This document shows positions 6,930 through 13,794 of a stretch of DNA of 38,414 nt, piece after piece. Origin of the DNA: DAOOOW01 sp035387885 (GTDB taxonomy: Bacteria > Patescibacteriota > Patescibacteriia > UBA2196); NCBI GenBank assembly GCA_035387885.1, contig DAOOOW010000010.1, positions 1-38,414 of the forward strand, read 5' to 3'. Every line of letters begins with the position of its first letter. Within the stretch, counting starts at the first letter, position 1. Both the position numbers and the translations under genes were made by a program. The notes beneath the pieces are model-generated. The model saw only the letters and a list, made by a program, of their open reading frames with translations, did no database searches and was not told the DNA's origin.

Positions 6930-7118
6930 TGCGCTAAAAAATTATAGCGCCTAACTCGGGAAACAGCTCTACTCAAAAAATAATTTGCGTACGAAACTAT
7001 TCTTGAGCATCTCACAGCAGTCCCAGTTCAAGCTTGAATTAGAACTTTTGGATTTTGCTTCAAAACAAATCCATACACATTAAGAAAAACCTGCCATTTA
7101 AGCAGGATTTTTCTTTTT
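6930..7118 (+). ncRNA. Small structured RNA C (about 190 nt)
   Basis: From the start predicted by the perfect promoter, the transcript opens with hairpin GCGCTA/TAGCGC (about 6931-6950). AACTcGGGA then pairs with TCCCAGTT across an inner arm CTCAA/TTGAG with large unpaired sides. TGGATTT/AAATCCA (about 7052-7076) follows, then terminator CCTGC/GCAGG (7090-7094, 7102-7106) with a T-rich tail. The length and the bulged long-hairpin shape resemble 6S RNA, but I see no sequence hallmark that proves it. No tmRNA, SRP or RNase P signature is present. Confidence 0.6.
7090..7118 (+). terminator. Terminator of RNA C
   Basis: CCTGC, loop CATTTAA, GCAGG, then ATTTTTCTTTTTTT. A clear intrinsic terminator. 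Confidence 0.85.
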
Positions 7119-7132
7119 TTTACAATTTGTGC

Positions 7133-7345
7133 TATACTAAATTGGCCCTGCCAAGAATATTCCTAAATCATTTCTACAAACTTTTAATCTTGGAGTTCGC
7201 TATTTTAATAAATTTCTGGTTAGACCAGGATTTACTAAAAAGAACCCCAGCGATTGTTAATCTGCCTTAACTGACCTTGATCAGGAATTCGTGATCACTG
7301 GCTAGTCAAGTCAGAAATCCGTCTAATTTTACGGATTTGATTTTT
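7133..7345 (+). ncRNA. Possible small RNA D ahead of tRNA-Pro
   Basis: An extended -10 box TGCTATACT (7130-7138) without a clear -35 precedes about 200 noncoding bases that hold hairpin CTGGT/ACCAG (near 7217-7229), GATCA/TGATC (near 7278-7294) and a terminator AAATCCGT/ACGGATTT (about 7316-7339) followed by GATTTTTG. It may be an independent small RNA or a leader transcript. The absence of a good -35 box lowers confidence. Confidence 0.45.
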
Positions 7346-7378
7346 GTGAATTATTTCCTTGTGCAGGGTTTTAAATTT

Positions 7379-7452
7379 CGGGCTATAGCGCAGCTGGCTA
7401 GCGCGCATGCATGGGGTGCATGAGGTCGTGAGTTCAAATCTCACTAGCCCGA
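7379..7452 (+). tRNA. tRNA-Pro (GGG)
   Basis: The acceptor arms CGGGCTA (7379-7385) and TAGCCCG (7445-7451) pair, with discriminator A. The anticodon stem CATGC/GCATG encloses ATGGGGT, anticodon GGG, reading CCC. The T arm is GTGAG-TTCAAAT-CTCAC. The C1-G72 pair and A73 fit bacterial tRNA-Pro. CCA is not encoded. Confidence 0.97.
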
Positions 7453-7476
7453 AAAATAAAAATGTAGACCGGGTTC

Positions 7477-7496
7477 CCTGCCTGCCGGCAGGCAGG
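7477..7496. repeat. CCTGCC...GGCAGG palindrome
   Basis: A perfect 20-bp palindrome of CCTGCCTGCC and GGCAGGCAGG lies within a longer hairpin closed by CCGGG/CCCGG. Partial copies occur at about 11923-11955, 23369-23389, 29073-29095 and 38309-38330. Confidence 0.75.
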
Positions 7497-7539
7497 AATT
7501 CCCGGCAGCCCGACCAATCAAGACATTTTGAAGCCGTGA

Positions 7540-7683
7540 TTTCATAAACTTCCAAGGTTAGCGGATGTTTCTCACGCTACAATTATTAAAATTGAATCGG
7601 GCGTAATACAAAGTCTGACAATTGATACTGTCCAAAAAATTGCCAAAGCGTTGGGCATTTCACTTGATGATTTAATGGAATAA
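7540..7683 (+). pseudogene. Remnant of an XRE-type HTH regulator
   Basis: A frame without a start codon encodes the second half of a Cro/C1-type helix-turn-helix domain: LADVSHATIIKIESG, then SLTIDTVQKIAKALGISLDD, ending LME and TAA. The part matches the recognition helix and following helices of the XRE family. The first helices and the start are missing; a TGA precedes in frame at 7537-7539 and the sequence upstream is a palindromic repeat next to tRNA-Pro. It is read as a 5'-truncated gene left by rearrangement. Confidence 0.7.
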
Positions 7684-7751
7684 CTAACCATTGCAAAAAG
7701 TGTCGGGGGGGGGTAAAATAAAAGCATATTAATAATTTAATCAACAAAATT

Positions 7752-9329
7752 ATGAAAACACAAGAAGAAATAGATAGTAAAATACCCAAAAAAACAAATG
7801 AAGCCGCTGAGATTAAAGAGCCAGAACGCCCAATAATTTATATAAGGGTCAGTGATGATCCTTTCTCCAGAGAAGCTAAAAAACTCAATGGTGATGACCA
7901 ATATAAAAAAAATATATTTAAGGTGGCGCAAAAAGCTTTGGGTATAAAAATAATAGCTGATGAAAAATATGGAACGGGATGCATTAAATTAACAAGCGAT
8001 AATGAAAATGCACGGGGTGGCAAATTTTATTTTGATAATCAGCAATGGAAAGTTACGTGGTTTAATTCTAAATCTTTTAACAATGAAAGGGAAGGAGATG
8101 GTGTTTCTCCGGTAGAGATATTCTTTGATAAAATTGAGCCAAAAGCAACTGCTGACACTACCAATGATGAGATGCCAGAAAAAGGAGAAGAAGCTATAAA
8201 ATTAAGTGCTTTTGATTTACGTCTGATTAGTCATATTCAAGAATTGATTAATAAAATTAATAAAATTAAAGAAGAGCCTGATGGCCAAATTAAAAATATT
8301 AAGCTAGATAAGATGATGATTGATCTAGATACAATAATGGACAATTGCATTGACAGCGATAAATTTGCTGACAAACATTGTTTTCCAGGTGAGTCAAAGT
8401 ATTTTAATGGTCATATATTTTATCCGGAGGATAAAGATTATGGTCTTAGCAGATTAAATAAATTAAAGATTAAACGGATCTATAAAAAACCAGATGGTAA
8501 TTTTAGCTTGATCGATGAAAACGGTTTTCATAATACTTTGCCTGCCGGATATAAAATTTTTTACGGCGATGGCCATCATCACCATGAAGCTTGGCGATAT
8601 ATTGCAGAACAACCCACTATGCTTAAACACTTCATCAGGAAAGACAATCAGGGGGAAATAAACAGAAAAAATGAGGCCAAAACTTTTCTAGAAAATAATG
8701 GAGAATGTCCTAAATTTGATATTTATACTAGAAACATTTTTGACAGTCGAGGGGTTGCGCATACCGAAACAAATAAAATATTACTTAATAACGGTGAGAA
8801 AGATTTTTTAAAAGCCGGTGACGAGCAGGCAAAAAAAGACGACTTATTTTTTTATCGGATTTATTATAGCAGTTATGGTGGCACGCAAGCGGAGATCAAA
8901 CCACTTAAATATGCGTATATTACTAATGATGAAAATAAAGGGAGGGAACAAGGATTGGGATTTTTAGTTGAATATGCGGGGAATGTGATTATCAATGATC
9001 AACTGTTTAAAGAAATTATAATTCTAAAAGATAATACCGGGGAAAATATTGAAAATTCAAAAGACTTAAACCCATTTAAATTTGTTCTTAAGAAAGTTAA
9101 AAAAGAAGAAGGCAATAGTAATGAAAATAAATTTTATGTTTCTACTAGTGTCTCTCAAATCAGCATTGCCCAATTAAAATTATCACATGATAATGATAGC
9201 CTATTGATAGAATTACCATTTCAATCCCCAGAAAAAGGCAATCCGGTCAAAAAAAAACTAAAGAAAAAATTAGGAAGATTGTTCAAGAAGAAATATCAAA
9301 TAAAGTCAAGGAACTTATTAATTATTTAG
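7752..9329 (+). CDS. Large protein of unknown function, probable frameshift at its 3' end
   Basis: This 525-residue protein has no signal peptide, membrane segment or family I recognise. Residues 150-200 look helical and charged. Residues about 215-270 (YFNGHIFYP...LNKLKIKRIYKKPDGNFSL) resemble the duplicated module of the protein at 31367-35344. A run of four His occurs at 275-278. The last 30 residues become an unusual Lys-rich string directly after a run of nine A (9249-9257), and the next reading frame continues with a sensible protein sequence (KEKIRKIVQEEISNKVKEL...) that runs into the KH segment ending at 9622. One extra A would join both into a protein of about 620 residues. Either a homopolymer error, slippage or a real mutation is possible. 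Confidence 0.6.
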   Translation: MKTQEEIDSKIPKKTNEAAEIKEPERPIIYIRVSDDPFSREAKKLNGDDQYKKNIFKVAQKALGIKIIADEKYGTGCIKLTSDNENARGGKFYFDNQQWKVTWFNSKSFNNEREGDGVSPVEIFFDKIEPKATADTTNDEMPEKGEEAIKLSAFDLRLISHIQELINKINKIKEEPDGQIKNIKLDKMMIDLDTIMDNCIDSDKFADKHCFPGESKYFNGHIFYPEDKDYGLSRLNKLKIKRIYKKPDGNFSLIDENGFHNTLPAGYKIFYGDGHHHHEAWRYIAEQPTMLKHFIRKDNQGEINRKNEAKTFLENNGECPKFDIYTRNIFDSRGVAHTETNKILLNNGEKDFLKAGDEQAKKDDLFFYRIYYSSYGGTQAEIKPLKYAYITNDENKGREQGLGFLVEYAGNVIINDQLFKEIIILKDNTGENIENSKDLNPFKFVLKKVKKEEGNSNENKFYVSTSVSQISIAQLKLSHDNDSLLIELPFQSPEKGNPVKKKLKKKLGRLFKKKYQIKSRNLLII

Positions 9330-9346
9330 ATGTTATTGAACATAAT

Positions 9347-9622
9347 ATGGTAATGGATGGACAAACAATGTTTGAGCTGGTTAATTTTATTAAAACAGGA
9401 AAAGCAACGAGTGGAATAATTTATAAAACTTTTGCAGCTATTTGTACAAAAGCTTATCTAGTTAGCGATAGATTTGGGTTGAATCAAAAAGGTAACACTA
9501 TTACCCTAGAAATTCCCAATGAAGACAAGGGCTTATTGATCGGCAAAGGCGGAAAAAATATAAAAAAAATAAATGAAGCACTAAATGCACTCCGCCCAGG
9601 AGCGAAATGTATTATTAAATAG
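9347..9622 (+). CDS. KH-domain segment, probably the C-terminus of the upstream protein
   Basis: This frame contains LLIGKGGKNIKKINEALNAL, a textbook KH motif (IGxxG with flanking helices), so it probably binds RNA or single-stranded DNA. The frame is open without a start from about 9258, and the residues encoded there (VKELINYLDVIEHN) look genuine, so the ATG at 9347 is probably not a natural start. It most likely belongs to the preceding 525-residue protein, in another frame because of the nine-A run. KH fragments of this type occur in Jag-like and other RNA-binding proteins; a closer assignment is not possible. Confidence 0.6.
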   Translation: MVMDGQTMFELVNFIKTGKATSGIIYKTFAAICTKAYLVSDRFGLNQKGNTITLEIPNEDKGLLIGKGGKNIKKINEALNALRPGAKCIIK

Positions 9623-9644
9623 TAGAGTGTCCGGTCTAGTCTAG

Positions 9645-9761
9645 AGCCAAGCATATTATGAAAGAACTGACGAACAAAAAATATTATATGAAGGTGGTTG
9701 GAGAGAAAAGGTTGAAAAGGCTGGGTTGAAATTGACAAGCATGAAGAATGTGATTTATTAA
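9645..9761 (+). pseudogene. Short coding remnant of unknown origin
   Basis: Between the KH segment and the broken DHH-type gene, one frame without a start reads SQAYYERTDEQKILYEGGW, then REKVEKAGLKLTSMKNVIY and a stop. The composition looks like real protein, but it is preceded by a stop (9642-9644) and has no initiation site. I do not recognise the family. Confidence 0.3.
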
Positions 9762-9785
9762 AATTAATAATTAATTAAAAAATCT

Positions 9786-10606
9786 ATGCCAGAAAAAACA
9801 TTTGAAAACAATTTTGAACATTCAAGAAGTGCGGCTAAAATAACATTGGACAAGGTTTCTTCTTGGGAAGAATTGAACGCTGCAACAAGGGAGCTATAAA
9901 TCTAGATACAGGTGATAAATTTGGCGTTGTCTATGAAGAGCCGACTTATACCGCTTATTTTGACCATCACGCCAAGGGAACTAAAGAAGTAACAAGTACC
10001 GCAGAAATTGTTTATAAAACAATGGTTGACTTAGGCATGCTGGAAAAATCGGAAGCAATGGATAGGCTCGTAAAATTTGTGACAGATATAGATAATCGAA
10101 GATTGCCTGCGGCAGAATTTCTAAAAAGTGGTAAAACAATAGTCGGCGTGCAGAGAGATTTGGATTTTAAGAAAATGCTGGAATATTTTAAAGATCACGA
10201 ATCGCCGACAGATGAATTAACACCTGATGAATTTGAAAAATATGGCATGTGAGAATCAGCCGAAAGACAGCAAAAAACCGTGGATGAATCTATGGCTACT
10301 CTTGAGATAATGGAAAAAGAAGGTAAAGTTATCCAAACAAAATATGGGAGCATTGTGATAAATCAAAATAATGAATTAAAAACAGGATCATCGGCTGCGT
10401 ATGTCAGACATGATGGAATAATTAATTTCACACCAGGAAAAAGTTTCGCTGTTACGCTGAAAGAAAAGGATTTGGACGAAAAAAAACTAACGGAAAGACT
10501 GGGTACCAAATTTCAAGGGAAAATTATCAGTGGCAAAATGTGGATTTATAACGATAAAGAACCGCTAAATTTAAGCTTGGAAGAAATAACTAAATCCTTG
10601 GAATAA
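9786..10606 (+). pseudogene. Broken DHH-family phosphoesterase-like gene
   Basis: Three pieces read in order. 9786-9899 (MPEKTFENNFEHSRSAAKIT...) ends in a stop. From 9863, in another frame, comes INLDTGDKFGVVYEE, then TAYFDHHAKGT with the DHH motif, and DIDNRRLP. After an in-frame TGA at 10250-10252 the same frame continues to 10606 with ESAERQQKTVDESMATLEIM and more. DHH proteins are metal-dependent phosphoesterases such as RecJ and nano-RNases. A usual N-terminal Asp motif is not seen, so part may be deleted. A CGA to TGA change would explain the stop. Reading TGA as an amino acid is unlikely, since core genes here end with it. Confidence 0.65.
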
Positions 10607-10830
10607 TATTTTAGGTGGCGCGCCAATGAAATTGGCACGGCCTCCAATTCCGCCGAAAAAAGGGTAGCCCGAGCGAGGGCGTAGCGGAAGGAGGGGTTGG
10701 GGGGAAGGAATTTTTGCCCGCCTGAGCGTTCAGTTTTCTGCTCCGCCTTTGGCGGAGCAATCAGTCAGGATTTCGTTCAAAAAAGGTTCAAGCTTCGTTC
10801 AGTAATTGCGACCAATCACGATTTAATTTT
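10607..10830. repeat. GC-rich repeat patch
   Basis: No gene. It contains CCAATgaaATTGG, a block GGAGGGGTT...AAGGAATTTTTGCCCGC (10690-10721) that is the reverse complement, with a few differences, of sequence at about 33-66, and a perfect 9-bp hairpin TGCTCCGCC/GGCGGAGCA (10739-10747, 10751-10759). Confidence 0.6.
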
Positions 10831-11367
10831 ATGTTAATTATTTCTTTTATAGCTTTATCTATTATATTATTAATAATATTTTACGTATTTACTTCTTTTA
10901 TTTTATTTTTTATTTATAAAACTCCTTTTGTACCAGTGGGCACTTCTGTAGTTAAAAAAGTTTTTCAACAACTTGATTTTAAAAAAGGAAATATTTTTTA
11001 TGATTTAGGCTCTGGCGATGGCCGGGTTTTAATTACTGCTTCTAAAAATTTCGGACAAAATGTCACTGGTCTAGAAATCAATCCTTTTTTGTGTTTCTGG
11101 AGCAAATGCCGAGCTGGGCTTTGTGGTGCTAAAATTAAAATTATTTGTGGTGATTTGTTTAAACAAGATTTGAGCCCAGCAAATTATATCTATATGTATC
11201 TTTTGCCGGAAATAATGGCGAATTTGGAAAATAAAATTTTTAACTCTCTTAAAAAAGACGCTCTGGTAATCTCTTATAAATTTACTTTCCCCAATCATTT
11301 GCCTCAGCAAGAAATTTTAATTAAAAATTTCTGGGGTCAGCACAAATTCTATATTTATAAAATATAA
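10831..11367 (+). CDS. Membrane-anchored class I SAM-dependent methyltransferase
   Basis: Residues about 3-29 form one N-terminal membrane helix. The rest is a compact Rossmann-type methyltransferase: motif I is FYDLGSGDGRVLI (about 51-63), followed by an acidic residue at the end of the second strand (VTGLEINPF) and IKIICGDLF. This arrangement occurs in small CPR and archaeal methyltransferases of the DOT1-like or PrmA-like type. The substrate cannot be read from the sequence. The protein is 178 residues, short for the fold, with a shortened C-terminus. It is followed by a terminator shared with the convergent rpmB. Confidence 0.8.
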   Translation: MLIISFIALSIILLIIFYVFTSFILFFIYKTPFVPVGTSVVKKVFQQLDFKKGNIFYDLGSGDGRVLITASKNFGQNVTGLEINPFLCFWSKCRAGLCGAKIKIICGDLFKQDLSPANYIYMYLLPEIMANLENKIFNSLKKDALVISYKFTFPNHLPQQEILIKNFWGQHKFYIYKI

Positions 11368-11377
11368 TTCAAAAATA

Positions 11378-11409
11378 AAAATTCCGCCTTTAAGTGGAAT
11401 TTTTATTTT
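11378..11409. terminator. Terminator between the methyltransferase gene and rpmB
   Basis: AAAATTCC (11378-11385) pairs with GGAATTTT (11396-11403), with T-rich sequence after and A-rich before it. It serves the plus-strand gene and could also act for the convergent rpmB. Confidence 0.75.
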
Positions 11410-11470
11410 AAAATTTATTTTTTCCAACTACCGATTACTAGTTACCAGTTACTAGTTACTGATTACCAGT

Positions 11471-11650
11471 TTATTTTTCCAAATGCTTTTTTAAAGTTCT
11501 AATACAACGCGTACAAACATTTTTTTGTTTACCATCAATAGTCTTTTTTTGCAAATTTAAATATTGTCTAGTAATGGTTTTAATATTAGAATGAGATCTG
11601 GATTGAGATTTTTGAGGTCCACGTTTACAAATGTCGCAATGTGTAGCCAT
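11471..11650 (-). CDS. rpmB: 50S ribosomal protein L28
   Basis: A 59-residue protein beginning MATHCDICKRGPQKSQSRSH, with NIKTITRQYLNLQKKTIDG and the closing CTRCIRTLKKHL. This is the L28 fold in its zinc-binding form (CDIC and CTRC, four Cys). L28 is part of the large subunit and helps late assembly. The frame continues eight codons further upstream, but MATHCDIC is the standard beginning. It is alone on the minus strand with its own promoter (11693-11721), away from the ribosomal clusters, as usual for rpmB. Confidence 0.93.
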   Translation of the reverse strand: MATHCDICKRGPQKSQSRSHSNIKTITRQYLNLQKKTIDGKQKNVCTRCIRTLKKHLEK

Positions 11651-11692
11651 AAAATATATCTGGGTTAAACCCACAATTAATTGATTATTTGT

Positions 11693-11721
11693 ATAATAAC
11701 ATGATAGAATAATAAATGCAA
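11693..11721 (-). promoter_or_regulatory. Promoter of rpmB
   Basis: Read on the minus strand, TTGCAT (11716-11721) and TATTAT (11693-11698) are separated by 17 bp, placing the start of transcription about 35 bases before the rpmB ATG. Confidence 0.7.
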
Positions 11722-11991
11722 GTTGTTTATTCGCCTACGCTCTCTAACAACTAATTTACGCTTCAGCGAATAAACTCCTAATACAGCACAAACTACCTGT
11801 AAAACAGGAATTTACCCGCCGTAGTGTTAATTAGAAATAGTTGAACGAAGGCGGGGAAATTCTTAGACTCCGGCGGATAAACTCCAGTTTAAAAATAATA
11901 TTATCTTAAAAATAAGAACCCACCTACCGGCAGGCAGGCCTGCCCGCCGGAGCGATAATTGGTCGCGATGGAGCGAAGGTGGGAAAAAAAC
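11722..11991. repeat. Divergent spacer with palindromic repeats
   Basis: No gene is seen. It holds a CCTGCC-family palindrome (about 11921-11955) enclosed by CCCACCT/AGGTGGG arms that reach the M50 protease start, and weaker repeats such as TTTATTCGCC...GGCGAATAA-like segments (11727-11775). A promoter for the protease is not obvious. Confidence 0.45.
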
Positions 11992-12576
11992 ATGCTTAAC
12001 ATTATTTTCTTCCTCTTCCTCATCCTCGGCGCCATAATCCACGAATATGCTCATGGTTGGACAGCAGACCAGCTTGGTGATCCCACCGCTAGAAATGCTG
12101 GCCGGTTAACTTTAAACCCCATAGCGCATATTGATTTATTTGGCACTATTATTTTACCAATCTTGATGCTTTTGAGTTTTGGTTCAGCTTTTGGTTATGC
12201 CAAACCAGTGCCTTATAACCCATATAATCTTAATAATAAAAAGAGAGATCCTGTTTTGATTGGTCTTTCTGGCCCAGCGTCTAATTTAATGTTAGCTATC
12301 ATCTTGGGCTTGATAATTCGTTTATTTCCTAGCAGTCAATTGGCTTTGCCTTTAAGCGTAGGAGTTTTTGTAAATATTCTTTTGGCTATTTTTAATTTGG
12401 TGCCCATTCCTCCTTTAGATGGTTCCAAATTACTTTTGGCCATTCTACCAGAATCTAATTTTAAACAAAATTTTGAAAGATATGGTTTTGTAATTTTAAT
12501 TTTTTTTATTTTTACACTTTTTCAATATTTAACACCACTAATTAACTTTGTTTATAGCCTAATTATTGGTATTTAA
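11992..12576 (+). CDS. Site-2 protease family (M50) membrane metalloprotease
   Basis: A 194-residue membrane protein. The first helix carries the zinc-binding HEYAH (residues about 16-20), and a later helix carries the third ligand in PIPPLDGSKLL (the NxxPxxPLDG-type motif). Five to six membrane segments fit the minimal S2P layout related to Bacillus SpoIVFB and archaeal forms. Such enzymes cut membrane-spanning substrates in regulated proteolysis. The frame is open 11 codons further upstream, but that part is repeat sequence, so the ATG at 11992 (MLNIIFFLFL) is chosen. No PDZ domain is present. Confidence 0.9.
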   Translation: MLNIIFFLFLILGAIIHEYAHGWTADQLGDPTARNAGRLTLNPIAHIDLFGTIILPILMLLSFGSAFGYAKPVPYNPYNLNNKKRDPVLIGLSGPASNLMLAIILGLIIRLFPSSQLALPLSVGVFVNILLAIFNLVPIPPLDGSKLLLAILPESNFKQNFERYGFVILIFFIFTLFQYLTPLINFVYSLIIGI

Positions 12577-12635
12577 ATAATATTTGTAATAATTCGTAAA
12601 TTTCAAGATTTGCAAAATTCGCAATTAAATGACAT

Positions 12636-12664
12636 TTGACAGAAAACTTATTAGGCTATATACT
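12636..12664 (+). promoter_or_regulatory. Promoter of the str cluster
   Basis: Perfect TTGACA (12636-12641), 17-bp spacer, TATACT (12659-12664). Transcription should start at about 12671. Confidence 0.85.
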
Positions 12665-12669
12665 AAATG

Positions 12670-12707
12670 ACAGTATTAAAACTCTTTAGTTTTAAAGCTG
12701 TTTTTTT
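12670..12707 (+). promoter_or_regulatory. Terminator-like hairpin at the start of the str transcript (possible attenuator)
   Basis: ACAG (12670-12673) pairs with CTGT (12698-12701), and TTAAAACT (12676-12683) pairs with AGTTTTAA (12688-12695) around loop CTTT, followed by seven T. The hairpin begins at about the first transcribed base and lies 70 nt before rpsL. It has the form of an intrinsic terminator, so it could attenuate the operon or protect the 5' end. Confidence 0.65.
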
Positions 12708-12776
12708 AAACATAAATTTAATTATTATTCATTCGGATAAATTCGGATAGTTATTCGTAACTATTCGAGAAATATT

Positions 12777-13196
12777 ATGCCCACAATTCACCAGTTAATT
12801 AAAAAAGGTAGAAAATCAAAGCAAAAGAAATCAAAAACACCGGCTTTGCAAGCAACTTTAAACGTCTTAAAAAGAAAATCAAAAGATCTACCAGAAGGAT
12901 CTCCTTTTAAACGTGGGGTTTGCACTAAAGTAACCACCAAAACACCTAAAAAACCAAATTCTGCTTTACGTAAAATTGCTAGAGTTCGTTTATCCAATGG
13001 TCAAGAAGTAACTGCCTATATTCCGGGCATAGGTCATAATTTACAAGAACACTCTATCGTCATGATTCGCGGTGGCAGAGTTAAAGACTTGCCAGGTGTG
13101 CGTTATCATATTGTTCGCGGTCGCTATGACACCCAAGGTGTAGAAAACAGAAAAAGAAGTCGTAGTGTCTATGGCGCGAAAAAACCTAAGAAATAA
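12777..13196 (+). CDS. rpsL: 30S ribosomal protein S12
   Basis: The 139-residue product has the S12 signature TPKKPNSALRKIARVRLSNG, the decoding-centre segment YIPGIGHNLQEHS and VRGGRVKDLPGVRYH-type sequence (here IRGGRVKDLPGVRYHIVRG) ending in RSRSVYGAKKPKK. S12 lines the decoding site and affects accuracy. It is first in the str cluster (rpsL-rpsG-fusA-tuf). The start gives MPTIHQLIKKGRKSKQKKSK, slightly different from the usual MPTINQLVRKGR. No residue that usually confers streptomycin resistance is changed in the two lysines I can place. Confidence 0.98.
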   Translation: MPTIHQLIKKGRKSKQKKSKTPALQATLNVLKRKSKDLPEGSPFKRGVCTKVTTKTPKKPNSALRKIARVRLSNGQEVTAYIPGIGHNLQEHSIVMIRGGRVKDLPGVRYHIVRGRYDTQGVENRKRSRSVYGAKKPKK

Positions 13197-13256
13197 AATT
13201 TAATCTAGAAGTCCTTACTTTTGAATTTTGAGTTTTGACTTTTGAATTTTAATTAT

Positions 13257-13730
13257 ATGCGTGGCAAAAAAGCTCCTGTTAGAAAAATCAATACTGATCC
13301 TAAATACAATCGCCAAGATGTAGCTAAATTTATTAATTACATCATGGAAAGAGGCAAAAAAACCGTAGCTGAAAAAATTGTTTATGGTTCTTTTGACATT
13401 ATTCAAGAAAAAACCAAAAAAAGCGGTTTACAAATTTTTGAACAAGCTATAAAAAAAGTTGGACCTACTGTGGAAGTTCGCGGTAAACGCGTTGGCGGTG
13501 CTAATTATCAAGTGCCTTTTCCAGTTCGAGATGAAAGAAAAATGACTTTGGCTTCTAGATGGATAATTACCGCGGCCAGTAATATTAAAGGCAAACCTAT
13601 GGCTGAAAAATTGGCCACAGTTTTAATTGACTCTGCCAAAGGTGAGGGCTCGGCCATTAAAAAACGAGAAGATGTCCACAGAATGGCTGATGCCAACAAA
13701 GCCTTTGCCCACTTTGCCAAATTTGGGTAA
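13257..13730 (+). CDS. rpsG: 30S ribosomal protein S7
   Basis: A 157-residue protein starting MRGKKAPVRKINTDPKYNRQ and containing the S7 signature VGPTVEVRGKRVGGANYQVP. S7 nucleates assembly of the 30S head and can act as translational repressor of its own operon in other bacteria. The frame is open five codons further to a TTG at 13242, but ATG at 13257 matches the family. The 60-bp spacer to rpsL is made of TTTTGAATTTTGA-type repeats. Confidence 0.97.
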   Translation: MRGKKAPVRKINTDPKYNRQDVAKFINYIMERGKKTVAEKIVYGSFDIIQEKTKKSGLQIFEQAIKKVGPTVEVRGKRVGGANYQVPFPVRDERKMTLASRWIITAASNIKGKPMAEKLATVLIDSAKGEGSAIKKREDVHRMADANKAFAHFAKFG

Positions 13731-13794
13731 TATTTTTTACAATTAATTATTATTTTAAAATTTAAAATTAAAAATTTAAAATTTTTTTTATTTT

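Larger units (their letters stand above)
12577..12776. other. Leader region of the str cluster
   Basis: It contains the promoter at 12636-12664 and a terminator-like hairpin at 12670-12707, then a repeat-like string with ATTCGGATAA, ATTCGGATAG and ATTCGTAACTATTCG directly before rpsL. No ORF of note. Confidence 0.6.

Noticed and set aside
7055..7270. A 71-codon frame between small RNAs C and D
   Set aside because: It begins at TTG and crosses the terminator of RNA C; hydrophobic content follows AT richness.
10250..10252. TGA read as an amino acid (as in Absconditabacteria or Gracilibacteria)
   Set aside because: rpsJ, rplE and map end with TGA and no core gene has an in-frame TGA, so this is a nonsense codon in a decayed gene.
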